Assembly (NCBI RefSeq): GCF_003049665.1
Contig: NZ_PYWM01000001.1
Location: forward strand, 124,001 to 188,000
DNA length: 64,000 nt
Direction of reading: 5' to 3'
From: Lysinibacillus mangiferihumi
GTDB taxonomy: Bacteria > Bacillota > Bacilli > Bacillales_A > Planococcaceae
Below, piece after piece: positions 24,843 through 33,910 of the stretch. The translations under genes were made by a program, and so were the position numbers. The notes beneath the pieces are model-generated. The model made no database searches and was not told where the DNA came from. It worked only from the letters and a program-made list of their open reading frames with translations. How positions within the stretch are numbered: the first letter of the stretch is position 1; every line of letters starts with the position of its first letter.

Positions 24843-25304
24843 TTGGCTAGACCGTCTAAAAGTGTCAAAACAATGAGTAAGAATTTAACGAAGGAAGAAA
24901 TCGCAATTCGTACTCAAACAGAAGAAAAATTAAAAGGTGCTGCCGATGAAATCTTGCCTCCTACACATTTGAATGCACGGCAAAAGAAAATTTTTAATTT
25001 CATTGTGAAGGAGTTACAAGCAAGTGGGATTCTTGGAAATATTGATATTTATATTCTAAGTACCTGCGCAGTAGCCATTGACCGAGTACAGCAAATTGAA
25101 CGAATCATTAACAGGGACATCGAAAGGCTTTTAGATCGTAACTTATTGAGTGCAAAAGATAAGTATTCAAAAGAATTTTTCCGTTGTTGTAATGAATTAA
25201 GCCTGTCGCCACAAAGCCGAGCTAAGCTAGGTAATATTAATTTCCAAGTTCGTGTGGAAGAAGATGATCCACTGTTAAAAGTATTGAGTGGTGGTAAAAA
25301 ATGA
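24843..25304 (+). CDS. terS: Terminase small subunit, P27 family
   Basis: 153 residues, starting (TTG) with ARPSKSVKTMSKNLTKEE, the typical P27 opening. AAGGAGGTGAGG lies directly upstream, which favours 24843 over ATG 24816. The small subunit recognises packaging sites and loads the large subunit. It overlaps terL by 4 bases. Confidence 0.9.
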   Translation: MARPSKSVKTMSKNLTKEEIAIRTQTEEKLKGAADEILPPTHLNARQKKIFNFIVKELQASGILGNIDIYILSTCAVAIDRVQQIERIINRDIERLLDRNLLSAKDKYSKEFFRCCNELSLSPQSRAKLGNINFQVRVEEDDPLLKVLSGGKK

Positions 25305-26980
25305 TATTTGATAAGGCGGTAAAATACGCTGAAAGGGTTGTAAAAGGTAAGGAAATTACAACAAAAGAGGTCATTATCCAGTGTAATTGGTTTTTACGAG
25401 ACTTAGAAAAGCAATATGAAGATGAGTTTGATTACTATTTTGACATGGACGAAATAGAAAAAATCGAAGGACTATTGGAATTACTTAATTTTGCTACAGG
25501 TTTAGGCGTTGCAGGAAAAACAATATTAGAGGGCTTGGAAGGTTTCCAGGCTTTTTTTCTTGTCAATATATTCGGATGGCGCTTTAAAAGCGATAAAGAA
25601 AAGTTTAGATACCGTGATATTACGCTGTTTATTCCTCGTAAGAATGCGAAGACGTTCATTTGTGCTTTAATCATTATCATCTTAATGCTAACGGAAGATG
25701 ACTACTCAGAGTTCTATTCTATTTGTTTGGATCGTGAGCTTGCAGGTGAAGTTAAAAAGGCTATGACACAAATTATTATGGCAAGCCCAGGCGTTGCTAA
25801 ATACTTTGTGATTCCAAAAACGTTAAGTGGAAAAATTGTATGTACTTTAACAAATAGTTTTTACCAAGCACGTACTGCAGAGGCGAATAGAAACAACTCA
25901 ATTCGTCCATCTGCTTTTATCGCTGATGAAGTGGGTGCATTTAAAGATTACAAGAATATAAACGCCATGAAGTCAGGACAATTAAACGTTAAAAATCCAT
26001 TACGCTTTAAATTAACAACTGCCTACGCTGAGGATAAATCGATCATGCTAGAAGAATTGGCGTATGCAAAGAAAGTATTTAATGGATTTATTGAAGATGA
26101 CCGCATGTTTGCGCTGCTTTATTATGCTGAGGACGAGCATTTATGGGACGATACGGGGCTATTACAGGCGAATCCATTAAGAGTTGAGGAAAACTATAAC
26201 GAGATACGAGATAGCCGTAAATCAGCCATAGAAAAGCCCTCAGAACGTGAAGAATATCTTTGTAAACATATGAATCACTTTTTACCTTCTAATAGTGGCG
26301 AAGCGTATGTAAATGTGGAAGACTTGCGGAAATGTAAAATGGATGATTTCGATTGGTCAGGCCGTCAAGTTTGGCTAGGTTTAGACTTGGCCATGACGAA
26401 TGATAACTGTTCATTCTCGATAGTGACAGAGGAAGACATGCAAATATATGCGGATTCCTACGCATTTGTACCGACTGAGCGTATCCCTGATAAAAACCGA
26501 GTGGAGAAGATTAATTATTACGATCACATTAAGTCAGGTAAATGTTTTTCTTGTGGTGATATGACTGTAGATTATGGCTTTATTGAACAAAAGGTTCTGG
26601 AAGTAGAAGAACAATTCAATGTCATTGTTATGGGTGTAGCGTATGACCGTTATAACTGCCTTTCTACAGCTCAGAAACTAGAAAAGGAAGGTTTAGTTAC
26701 TGTAGAAGTAAAACAGCATTCAAGCGTATTACATCCAGCTACAAAGCTATTACGAGAAAAGATTATGAACAAAGAGTTCCATTACACTGAAAATGAATTA
26801 CTAGAAGAAAATTTCCAAAATGCAAAAGTTACAGAGGACACCAATAAAAACATTTACGTTAATAAGAAAAAATCAACTGGCAAAGTGGACATGGTTGTAA
26901 GTCTAATCAACGCAATCTACTTACTGCAGCATGATGTCATCTTTAATCCTGATGCTGATTGGGGCGCACAAATCATTTAA
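25301..26980 (+). CDS. terL: Terminase large subunit
   Basis: 559 residues. ATPase domain with a Walker A-like PRKNAKT and Walker B FIADE (AFIADEVGAF), then an RNase H-like nuclease domain starting GLDLAMTNDN with the first catalytic Asp. Powers DNA translocation into the prohead and cuts the concatemer. Starts in the ATGA overlap with terS. Confidence 0.95.
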   Translation: MIFDKAVKYAERVVKGKEITTKEVIIQCNWFLRDLEKQYEDEFDYYFDMDEIEKIEGLLELLNFATGLGVAGKTILEGLEGFQAFFLVNIFGWRFKSDKEKFRYRDITLFIPRKNAKTFICALIIIILMLTEDDYSEFYSICLDRELAGEVKKAMTQIIMASPGVAKYFVIPKTLSGKIVCTLTNSFYQARTAEANRNNSIRPSAFIADEVGAFKDYKNINAMKSGQLNVKNPLRFKLTTAYAEDKSIMLEELAYAKKVFNGFIEDDRMFALLYYAEDEHLWDDTGLLQANPLRVEENYNEIRDSRKSAIEKPSEREEYLCKHMNHFLPSNSGEAYVNVEDLRKCKMDDFDWSGRQVWLGLDLAMTNDNCSFSIVTEEDMQIYADSYAFVPTERIPDKNRVEKINYYDHIKSGKCFSCGDMTVDYGFIEQKVLEVEEQFNVIVMGVAYDRYNCLSTAQKLEKEGLVTVEVKQHSSVLHPATKLLREKIMNKEFHYTENELLEENFQNAKVTEDTNKNIYVNKKKSTGKVDMVVSLINAIYLLQHDVIFNPDADWGAQII

Positions 26981-26992
26981 GGAGGTGAGATT

Positions 26993-28246
26993 GTGAGATT
27001 AATTAAAGAGTGGCGCGAATGGCGTAATTATAGACGAATTCAGGAATTTCGTGAGAGTGGAATGGATGAATTATTGCTGCAGGCAGGGTTAGCAAATGCT
27101 GTTTTAACAAAGGAAGAAGCGCTAAGTATACCTAGTGTTGGCACCTGTGTAGATTTAATTTCGGGTCTTATTGCTACTCTACCTATCAAATTGTACAAAG
27201 AAAACAGCGGTAAAGTTGAAGAAATGGAAGAAGATAGACGCATCATTTTGCTTAATGATGAGACACACGATACACTAGATGGCTTCCAATTTAAAAAAGC
27301 TTTAGTAACTGATTATTTATTGGAAGGTGCAGGGTACGCATATATCAACCGGAGAAGAAATGATGTTGAAAGTCTCCATTATGTTGAGAATCGAAATGTA
27401 TCGGTGCTAGTTGGCGTTGATCCAATATTTAAAAGCTATGATATATCCGTTAATGGTGTGAACTATCGCGAATTTGAATTTATTAAAATCGCTCGAAATT
27501 CTAAAGATGGTGTGACAGGTAATGGAATCATAAAGGACCATAATAAAATATTATCTGTTGCATACAATACGCTAGATTTTGAGGATTCACTTGTTAAAAC
27601 AGGTGGAAATAAGAAAGGGTTTTTAAAATCATTAGGCCGATTGTCAAAGGATGCAATTGCAGAATTAAAAACAGCCTGGAATAATTTATACAAGAATAAT
27701 ACAGAAAATATTGTTGTATTGAACAATGGCTTAGATTTCAAAGAGGCATCGAGTACATCGGTTGAAATGCAGCTGAATGAAAACAAAAAGACCAATTCAA
27801 GTGAAATAAATAAACTTTTCAAAGTACCCGACAGCATTTTGGATGGTTCGGCCAATGAAGAAGTGCATACAAACTTTATTAAAAATTGCATACTGCCGAT
27901 TATTCGAGCAATTGAAACGGCATTGAACAAGGACTTGCTTCTTCCGTCGGAAAAAGAGCAGTCTTTTTATTTTGCTTTCGATATGAAAGAGCTTGTCAAA
28001 GGTGACACCGAAAAACGCTATAAAGCTTACGAAATTGCCCTTAAAAATGGGTGGATGCAGGTAGACGAGGTTCGTTATTTAGAAGATCAACCACCACTTG
28101 GTTTAGATTTCATTAAGTTGGGCTTGCAAGATGTCTTATATGATCCGAAAACAAAGACAATTTACACGCCAAACACGAATAAAACCGCTGATATTTCAGA
28201 TGGTGGCCCAGAAACTGAGAAGGGAGGTGAAGAAATTGAGGATTGA
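26993..28246 (+). CDS. Portal protein, HK97 type
   Basis: 417 residues with GTG start behind AAGGAGGTGAG. The N-terminal LSIPSVGTCVDLISGLIATL and the central GNGIIKDH-type region, as well as the position after terL, identify the HK97 portal family (dodecameric DNA channel at one capsid vertex). Its C-terminal 10 bases overlap the protease gene. Confidence 0.93.
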   Translation: MRLIKEWREWRNYRRIQEFRESGMDELLLQAGLANAVLTKEEALSIPSVGTCVDLISGLIATLPIKLYKENSGKVEEMEEDRRIILLNDETHDTLDGFQFKKALVTDYLLEGAGYAYINRRRNDVESLHYVENRNVSVLVGVDPIFKSYDISVNGVNYREFEFIKIARNSKDGVTGNGIIKDHNKILSVAYNTLDFEDSLVKTGGNKKGFLKSLGRLSKDAIAELKTAWNNLYKNNTENIVVLNNGLDFKEASSTSVEMQLNENKKTNSSEINKLFKVPDSILDGSANEEVHTNFIKNCILPIIRAIETALNKDLLLPSEKEQSFYFAFDMKELVKGDTEKRYKAYEIALKNGWMQVDEVRYLEDQPPLGLDFIKLGLQDVLYDPKTKTIYTPNTNKTADISDGGPETEKGGEEIED

Positions 28247-28841
28247 AATTAGAGAAAATCAAGTGTTGCTCGATGGTTATGTGAATGCTGTAGAGCGTGA
28301 AAGTCGTATTTTACCTTCACCAAGAGGTCGATTTAAAGAAAAAATCCGTGCTAAAACGTTCGAAAGAGCTTTAGATAAGGCGGAAAACGTTGATTTATTA
28401 TTTAATCACGATAAAAACCGTAAGCTTGGATCATTACAAGAGGGCAATTTACAACTGTATGAGGATAACATTGGTTTACGCGCTATCGCTCATGTATCTG
28501 ATGAAGAAATCATTCAAAAAGCAAAAGATGGAAAGTTAAAAGGCTGGTCATTTGGTTTTGTTGATAACAAGCCATCGTGGGAAGACGGAGAAGACGGCAT
28601 TCAGAAACGTACATTAGAGGACATCGAGCTATTAGAGGTGTCTATTTTAGATAAAACACCAGCTTACGTTGCTACTTCAATTGAAGCTCGTGGAGAAGAT
28701 CAGACGATTTCAGAAACTCGCGGAGCAGATTTTAAAGCTGAGATTGAAAATCGCTCAGAAGATACACGTAATAAAAAAGATATTGATTATTCAATGTATG
28801 AAAAACAAATTGAGCTTTTAAAATTGAAAGGTGGAAAATAA
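28236..28841 (+). CDS. HK97 prohead protease
   Basis: 201 residues from TTG 28236, 10 bases before the portal stop, with GGGAGGTGA upstream. Features of the U35 family: LFNHDKNRKLGS carrying the catalytic His, and WSFGFV with the catalytic Ser. It cleaves the capsid scaffold (delta) domain during maturation. An in-frame upstream extension to 28131 lies in the portal gene and is not real. Confidence 0.9.
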   Translation: MRIEIRENQVLLDGYVNAVERESRILPSPRGRFKEKIRAKTFERALDKAENVDLLFNHDKNRKLGSLQEGNLQLYEDNIGLRAIAHVSDEEIIQKAKDGKLKGWSFGFVDNKPSWEDGEDGIQKRTLEDIELLEVSILDKTPAYVATSIEARGEDQTISETRGADFKAEIENRSEDTRNKKDIDYSMYEKQIELLKLKGGK

Positions 28842-28843
28842 AC

Positions 28844-30034
28844 ATGGGAAAATTATTAGAAATGAGTAATGTACTTGCTACACCAGTAATTGAATATCGT
28901 TCAATGCCTACTCTAGTAGAACAACGAAACAACTTACTAGATGAAATGGACGGGTTATTAAAGAAAGCGAAAGAGGAAACTCGTGCTTTTTCAGATGAAG
29001 AATCAACACGTTTTGAAGAAATCAAAACAGAGATTTCTAAAATAGATAAAACGATTAAAGCTGAGGAAGAAGCACGTTCTTTGGATAAAAAAGTACCTGC
29101 TAAACAAGCTGAACAGCGCACACAAGAAGAAGCTGAAACACGCGCTTTCGATAACTATATTCGTGGTTTAGTAGAGGAAAGAGCAGATGTTAATTTAACA
29201 GTAGGTGCAAACGGGGCCGTAATTCCTTCTAGTATTGCAAACAAGATCATTCAAAAGGTATACGACATTTCACCAATTTATCAATTGGCAACTCGCTATA
29301 ATGTAGGCGGTACATTAAGTATTCCATACTATGATGAATCTGCAGGAACTATTGAAATGGCTTATTCTGATGAATTTGTGGATTTGGAATCTACTAGTGG
29401 TAAGTTTGGCTCAATCGAGTTAAAGGGCTTCTTAGCAGGTGCCTTAAGTAAAGTATCAAAATCACTTGTTAATAACTCACAATTTGATCTTGTTTCGTTT
29501 GTAGTTGGGAAAATGGCTGAATCAATTGCTAAATGGATTGAAAATCAATTGTTAAACGGTACACCTAACAAAGTAACAGGGCTTTCAACAGTTACGCAAA
29601 GTGTGACTGCAGCAGCTGCAACAGTTTTAACAGCTGATGAATTAATTGATGTACAAGAAGAAGTACCTGATGCTTTCCAGGGCAATGCTATTTGGATTAT
29701 GAACAAAACAACGCGTAAAGCTATTCGCAAATTGAAAGATGGACAAGGTAACTACCTATTAAACAGAGATGCTACCGCACGATGGGGCTATACTTTATTA
29801 GGAAAAGATGTGTATACATCTGATAATATGCCAGGAATGGAAGCAGGTAAAACGGCTATTTTCTACGGTGATATGTCAGGGCTTGCAGTTAAAATTGCTG
29901 AAAATGTTTCAATCGAAATTCTACGAGAAAAATATTCTACTCAACATGCAATTGGTGTTGTAGGGTGGATTGAAATTGATGCTCAGGTTGAAAATGCTCA
30001 AAAAATCTCTAAATTAGTTATGAAATCAGCGTAG
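28844..30034 (+). CDS. Major capsid protein, HK97 fold
   Basis: 396 residues. Residues 15-95 are a coiled-coil delta domain (LVEQRNNLLDEMDGLLKKAK); the mature part begins near residue 100 and reads IPSSIANKIIQKVYDISPI, typical for HK97-type capsids. Cleaved by the upstream protease. AAAGGTGG precedes the ATG. Confidence 0.95.
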   Translation: MGKLLEMSNVLATPVIEYRSMPTLVEQRNNLLDEMDGLLKKAKEETRAFSDEESTRFEEIKTEISKIDKTIKAEEEARSLDKKVPAKQAEQRTQEEAETRAFDNYIRGLVEERADVNLTVGANGAVIPSSIANKIIQKVYDISPIYQLATRYNVGGTLSIPYYDESAGTIEMAYSDEFVDLESTSGKFGSIELKGFLAGALSKVSKSLVNNSQFDLVSFVVGKMAESIAKWIENQLLNGTPNKVTGLSTVTQSVTAAAATVLTADELIDVQEEVPDAFQGNAIWIMNKTTRKAIRKLKDGQGNYLLNRDATARWGYTLLGKDVYTSDNMPGMEAGKTAIFYGDMSGLAVKIAENVSIEILREKYSTQHAIGVVGWIEIDAQVENAQKISKLVMKSA

Positions 30035-30072
30035 GGGCTATACTCTACGCTTCTTTTATTGGAGGTGACAGG

Positions 30073-30228
30073 ATGAAAGTAAAAGCACTTGTAAGTTTTT
30101 CAGGTAGCGTCACAATGTCAAAGGATGAAGTTAAAGTGCTGCCAAAGAATGTGGCAGATGATTTGTTACAAGCTGGCCACGTAGAGGAAGTTGTTGTGAA
30201 AAAGCAGGTGAAAACTGATGCAGGTTAG
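30073..30228 (+). CDS. Small head-region protein, unknown
   Basis: 51 residues from ATG 30073 with GGAGGTG 5 bases upstream. Sequence MKVKALVSFSGSVTMSKDEV, ending with a basic tail. It overlaps the next gene by 11 bases. Similar short genes follow the capsid gene in many phages; possibly a decoration or Rho-like N-terminal domain protein, not proven. Confidence 0.65.
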   Translation: MKVKALVSFSGSVTMSKDEVKVLPKNVADDLLQAGHVEEVVVKKQVKTDAG

Positions 30229-30508
30229 TGAAATTACGCCAGTTGAACTGGCTAAATATGCGCGAGAAGACGAAACAGAATCAGATGTTATTTCGACTTT
30301 TACACTTATTTTATCCGCTGTAAAAGCTTATATAAAAGGATATACAGGGCTATCAGATGAACAACTGAACACAAAAGAAGACATTTCAATCGCTGTTTTT
30401 GTGCTTTCGAATGAAATGTATGAAAATCGCATCTTTACGGTGAAGGATAACAACGTGAATAAAGTTGTTCAATCTATTTTAGATATGCATTCGATCAATT
30501 TACTTTGA
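30218..30508 (+). CDS. Head-tail connector (gp6-like)
   Basis: 96 residues, all helical: SDVISTFTLILSAVKAYIKG followed by DISIAVFVLSNEMYENR. This is the gp6/YqbG-type adaptor that forms the ring below the portal. Confidence 0.85.
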   Translation: MQVSEITPVELAKYAREDETESDVISTFTLILSAVKAYIKGYTGLSDEQLNTKEDISIAVFVLSNEMYENRIFTVKDNNVNKVVQSILDMHSINLL

Positions 30509-30517
30509 GGTGAGATT

Positions 30518-30847
30518 ATGAATCCTGGAGATTTAAGACACAGAATTGAAATCCTCACTAATCAAAAGGCTAAAAATGAGTTAGAAGAAACCATTTATAA
30601 ATTTATACCTGTAAAAAAATTATGGGCAGCTATCATTCCACAAACTGGCTCGTTACAAAAACAGGTAGCTGATACGATCCTAACAAATGTTACACATAAA
30701 ATCATTGTTAGATATAACGCTGGAAAAGACATTACAAAGGATATGCGTATCAGATATAAGGGCCATGAGTTTGAAATCAAATATGTTCTCAATCCTTATT
30801 TCAAGAATGAAACTCTTGAAATCTTTGTCCAGGAGGTGTTGAAGTGA
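30518..30847 (+). CDS. Head closure protein (head-tail joining)
   Basis: 109 residues, beta-rich, with MNPGDLRHRIEI at the start and MRIRYKGHEFEIKYV later, as in the SPP1 gp16-like family. It closes the connector after packaging. Overlaps the next gene by 4 bases. Confidence 0.85.
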   Translation: MNPGDLRHRIEILTNQKAKNELEETIYKFIPVKKLWAAIIPQTGSLQKQVADTILTNVTHKIIVRYNAGKDITKDMRIRYKGHEFEIKYVLNPYFKNETLEIFVQEVLK

Positions 30848-31272
30848 GCATTCAAATGAACGGTTTAACTGACTTTCAACGTGATTTATTTGATGTAGCA
30901 ACAAAAGATTTGCCTAATGAAACTCCAAAACTGATGCGTAAAATTGGTTCAAAAGCAAGGACTACTGTAGCGAAAAAGGCGCGCAGTCTAGTAAAGAAAA
31001 AGACAGGCAACTACCATAAAAAGTGGAAGCGAGGAAAAGTCTTTGTTGGTTATCATGGTGAATTAGTTGCCCGTGTTTATAATTCGTCACCACATGCACA
31101 CTTAGTAGAAGATGGGCATTGGATGGTAGACCATGAGGGCAATAAAACAGGCGATTTTGTGCACGGCAAAAAACCATTAGACAAAGGTATGCGTGAATTT
31201 GAGTCCTCCGGTGATGTAGAAAAAGAAACAGTAAAATGGCTAGATGAATTGTTGAGGAAAAAGAAACTATGA
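30844..31272 (+). CDS. HK97 gp10-like tail component
   Basis: 142 residues with GTG start. The pattern LVKKKTGNYHKKWKRGKVFV and SSPHAHLVEDGHW is that of the HK97 gp10 family (tail completion or head-tail joining). Overlaps the next gene by 4 bases. Confidence 0.85.
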   Translation: MSIQMNGLTDFQRDLFDVATKDLPNETPKLMRKIGSKARTTVAKKARSLVKKKTGNYHKKWKRGKVFVGYHGELVARVYNSSPHAHLVEDGHWMVDHEGNKTGDFVHGKKPLDKGMREFESSGDVEKETVKWLDELLRKKKL

Positions 31273-31766
31273 TTACTTTTAAACAAATTAAAACGACAAT
31301 CAATAAGAAATTGCAGTCTAATTTTATTGATATCGATGTTTCTAGTAAATCAGCTAATGAAGGATTTACACGGCCATCGTTTAAATTGGAATTAGATAAT
31401 GTGAAGCGTGAGGGCTATTTGACACAAGTTGAAAAGTCTTGCACGGTTCGCATTTTTTATTTTCCTACAGATGAAAATGATAATGCGATTGAATTGCTAG
31501 ATGTTCAAGAAGCACTTGGTAATTTATTTGACCTTAAATTTTCTGTAGGAGATCGCCATTTAGATATAGTCGAACCAAACTTTGATGAGATAGATGGTGT
31601 ATTGCAATTTGAATTTGACCTTCAATTCTTTGACGGCCGTGAATACGGTGAGGGAAGTTCAAGTTCAAATACTGATATTGAGGATGAAATTAAAAACGGG
31701 AAAGAATGGTATGAGAAACATCCAATTGAGCTTATGGGTGAGTTGGATGACGAGGAAGGGGATTAA
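31269..31766 (+). CDS. Tail terminator-like protein (DUF6838 / YqbJ type)
   Basis: 165 residues, with LSVGDRHLDIVE-like middle part and an acidic C-terminal tail. The position between gp10-like and sheath genes fits the tail terminator that caps the tube in PBSX-like phages. Family assignment from context and form. Confidence 0.65.
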   Translation: MITFKQIKTTINKKLQSNFIDIDVSSKSANEGFTRPSFKLELDNVKREGYLTQVEKSCTVRIFYFPTDENDNAIELLDVQEALGNLFDLKFSVGDRHLDIVEPNFDEIDGVLQFEFDLQFFDGREYGEGSSSSNTDIEDEIKNGKEWYEKHPIELMGELDDEEGD

Positions 31767-31769
31767 ACA

Positions 31770-32828
31770 ATGGGCCTACCACAAATTATTATTGAGTTTA
31801 ATGGGAAAGCCGTTACAGCTATTAAGCGTAGCCAGCTTGGAATTGTTGCATTGATACTAAAAGACGACGTGCAAACGGCTGATACAGTAACGTATAAAAG
31901 CATAGAGGAAGTAAAAACCGATGCATGGTCAGCAGAAAACTTAGATTACATTCAAAAAACTTTCATGGGTACACCAAGTAAAGTCATTATTGAACGCTTG
32001 GCAACAACTGCAGTTGATTATAATGCCGCATTAACACGCTTAAACAATAAGCGATTTAACTACTTGGCCATTCCAGGTATCGAAGACAAGGATACAACAA
32101 CTATTGCAACTTGGATTAAGACTAAACGTGACAATGATAAGAAAACATTTAAGGCAGTTTTACCAAACTGTGATGCAGATCATGAAGGAATCATTAATTA
32201 TACAACAACAGGAATTAAAGTTGGCGAGAAGGATTATACAACTGCAGAATACACAGCGCGGATTGCTGGCATCCTGGCAGGGTTGCCATTTACACGTTCA
32301 TCTACTTATTACGAGTTGAATGAAATAGATGCTATTACAGATATTGAAGATCCTGACACAGCTGTTGATAATGGTGAGCTTATTCTTATCAATGACGGCG
32401 AAAATATTAAAATCGGACGAGGTGTTAACAGTCTGACAACAACAACAGGTAAAAAGACAGAAGACTTTAAATCAATCCGTGTTATGGAAGTGCAGGACTT
32501 AATAAAAGACGATATTCGCACCACATTTGATAAAAATTACATCGGTAAACACAACAACACCTACGATAATCAAGTGTTATTTATTCGTTCAATTAACGCT
32601 TACTATGACGGCTTAGAAGGAGAAGAAATTCTTGATTCGAACTATGACAATAAAGCTGAAATAAATGTACAAAAACAACGCTCAGCGTGGGAGTCAACTG
32701 GTGTAGATACTACGGATTGGGATGACCAAAAAGTAAAAGAAATGTCCTTTAAAAAGAATGTATTCTTAGGTGGCAACATTAAGATTGTAGATGCTATTGA
32801 GGACTTAGATATGGATATTGCGATTTAA
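31770..32828 (+). CDS. Tail sheath protein (XkdK-like)
   Basis: 352 residues. It starts MGLPQIIIEFNGKAVTAIKR and contains NGELILINDGENIKIGRGVN and the following SLTT, typical of PBSX-type sheath proteins. The presence of a sheath shows that the tail is contractile. It is followed directly by the tube gene, as in skin/PBSX. Confidence 0.92.
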   Translation: MGLPQIIIEFNGKAVTAIKRSQLGIVALILKDDVQTADTVTYKSIEEVKTDAWSAENLDYIQKTFMGTPSKVIIERLATTAVDYNAALTRLNNKRFNYLAIPGIEDKDTTTIATWIKTKRDNDKKTFKAVLPNCDADHEGIINYTTTGIKVGEKDYTTAEYTARIAGILAGLPFTRSSTYYELNEIDAITDIEDPDTAVDNGELILINDGENIKIGRGVNSLTTTTGKKTEDFKSIRVMEVQDLIKDDIRTTFDKNYIGKHNNTYDNQVLFIRSINAYYDGLEGEEILDSNYDNKAEINVQKQRSAWESTGVDTTDWDDQKVKEMSFKKNVFLGGNIKIVDAIEDLDMDIAI

Positions 32829-32842
32829 GGAGGGATTGACAA

Positions 32843-33277
32843 ATGTCAAAATTAAAAGCTAATCGCGTTATTAACGGCACATATGGCAGCGTGTGGGTGA
32901 ACAACGAAAAGTGGCTCGATATTGAGGAATTTGAAGCCAAAGTAACCATTGATTATGAAGATGTAAATATGGCCGAAGATCCAGCAACTCATAAAAAGAT
33001 GCTTGGTTGGTCAGGTGAAGGAACATTAAAAGTTAAAAAGGTTTATAGCCGAGGCGCAAACTTGTTGGCTGATGATGTGAAAAAAGGAATATTGCCCGAC
33101 GTGAATCTTGTCGGAAAATTAGCTGATCCTGGAGCATTTGGTTCAGAACGTGTAGCCATTAACGAGGTTACATTTAATGAATTTATGCTTATGCAATTTG
33201 CACAAAAAACAGCAGGAACAGAGGAATTACCATTTAACTTTGCTGATTATGATTTCATCGATCGCATTAGTGCTTAA
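32843..33277 (+). CDS. Tail tube protein (XkdM-like)
   Basis: 144 residues. NGTYGSVWVNNEKWLDIEEF and the DVNLVGKLADPGAFGSERV region are characteristic of the XkdM/DUF2001 inner tube family. GGAGGGATTGAC lies before ATG. Confidence 0.92.
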   Translation: MSKLKANRVINGTYGSVWVNNEKWLDIEEFEAKVTIDYEDVNMAEDPATHKKMLGWSGEGTLKVKKVYSRGANLLADDVKKGILPDVNLVGKLADPGAFGSERVAINEVTFNEFMLMQFAQKTAGTEELPFNFADYDFIDRISA

Positions 33278-33305
33278 GCAAATACAAACATTGGAGGAAT
33301 TCGAA

Positions 33306-33701
33306 ATGACAAATAAAGAACTCAAACGTTTATCAGTTGTAGATTTAATGAAAGAGAAAGAAAAATATCAAGTGAAGGATGATGTCACAGAGGAAGTAGT
33401 TGTTGAGCGCTTAGGTGTTGTAGTAGTTTTGCGTAAACCTGAAAAGTCATTATGTGTAGATACAATGAAAATGGCGCGAGATGAAAACAATGACACGGAT
33501 GCTGATGAATACATTGTTTACAACACAATGATTGAGCCAAATTTAAAAGATCCTGAATTATTAGCAGCATATGGCTGTAAAACAATACCTACTGAAATCG
33601 TCTCAAAAATCTTTGATCCAGGGGAAATTGCCCAATTATCAGAGGTGGCGTTTGAATTAGCTGGATATAAAAAAGGCGGAGTTAAAGCTATAAAAAACTA
33701 A
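33306..33701 (+). CDS. Tail assembly chaperone, short form (XkdN-like, gpG equivalent)
   Basis: 131 residues from ATG 33306 with TTGGAGG upstream. An upstream in-frame extension overlaps the tube gene and is not used. XkdN-like acidic protein lying between tube and tape measure, the place of tail assembly chaperones that coat the tape measure protein during tail building. The final codons ATA AAA AAC TAA contain a canonical slippery heptamer; see the frameshift site and fusion product. Confidence 0.88.
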   Translation: MTNKELKRLSVVDLMKEKEKYQVKDDVTEEVVVERLGVVVVLRKPEKSLCVDTMKMARDENNDTDADEYIVYNTMIEPNLKDPELLAAYGCKTIPTEIVSKIFDPGEIAQLSEVAFELAGYKKGGVKAIKN

Positions 33702-33880
33702 TTGATAGTGATGATGATTTTTATTTTCTTCATCACTATAATCAAAAAGGCTTTAAGCTTGAATATTTATTAAATCTTGATTACGATACCAAGCTATTTA
33801 TGACAGCAAGTTTGGACAAGGAGTTAGAAGAAAGAAACAAACATATGCAAGCTGGAGCGATGAAGACAGTCTCGTTCTAG
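33306..33880 (+). CDS. Tail assembly chaperone, long form made by -1 frameshift (gpGT equivalent)
   Basis: The frame in -1 relative to the short form is open from the slippery site to TAG 33878-33880 (60 extra codons: LIDSDDDFYFLHHYNQKGFK..., ending MKTVSF). It has no good start of its own. Slipping at A AAA AAC (33692-33698) joins the two into a roughly 191-residue protein. This two-product layout is conserved in lambda-type and other tailed phages (G and G-T). The long form is predicted to bridge tube and tape measure proteins. Confidence 0.8.
33692..33739 (+). promoter_or_regulatory. Programmed -1 ribosomal frameshift signal
   Basis: Heptamer A AAA AAC (33692-33698) in the correct phase, directly before the zero-frame TAA. 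After a 6-base spacer comes a perfect 10-bp stem ATAGTGATGA (33705-33714) / TCATCACTAT (33730-33739) with a 15-base loop. All standard elements are present. Confidence 0.85.
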
Positions 33881-33910
33881 CTTTTTTCTTTTGCTAAAGG
33901 CGGTGAGAAT

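Noticed and set aside
28131-28235. Upstream extension of the prohead protease frame
   Set aside because: It lies within the portal gene; TTG 28236 behind GGGAGGTGA is the likely start.
33177-33305. Upstream extension of the tail chaperone frame
   Set aside because: It overlaps the tube gene; ATG 33306 has a good ribosome-binding site.
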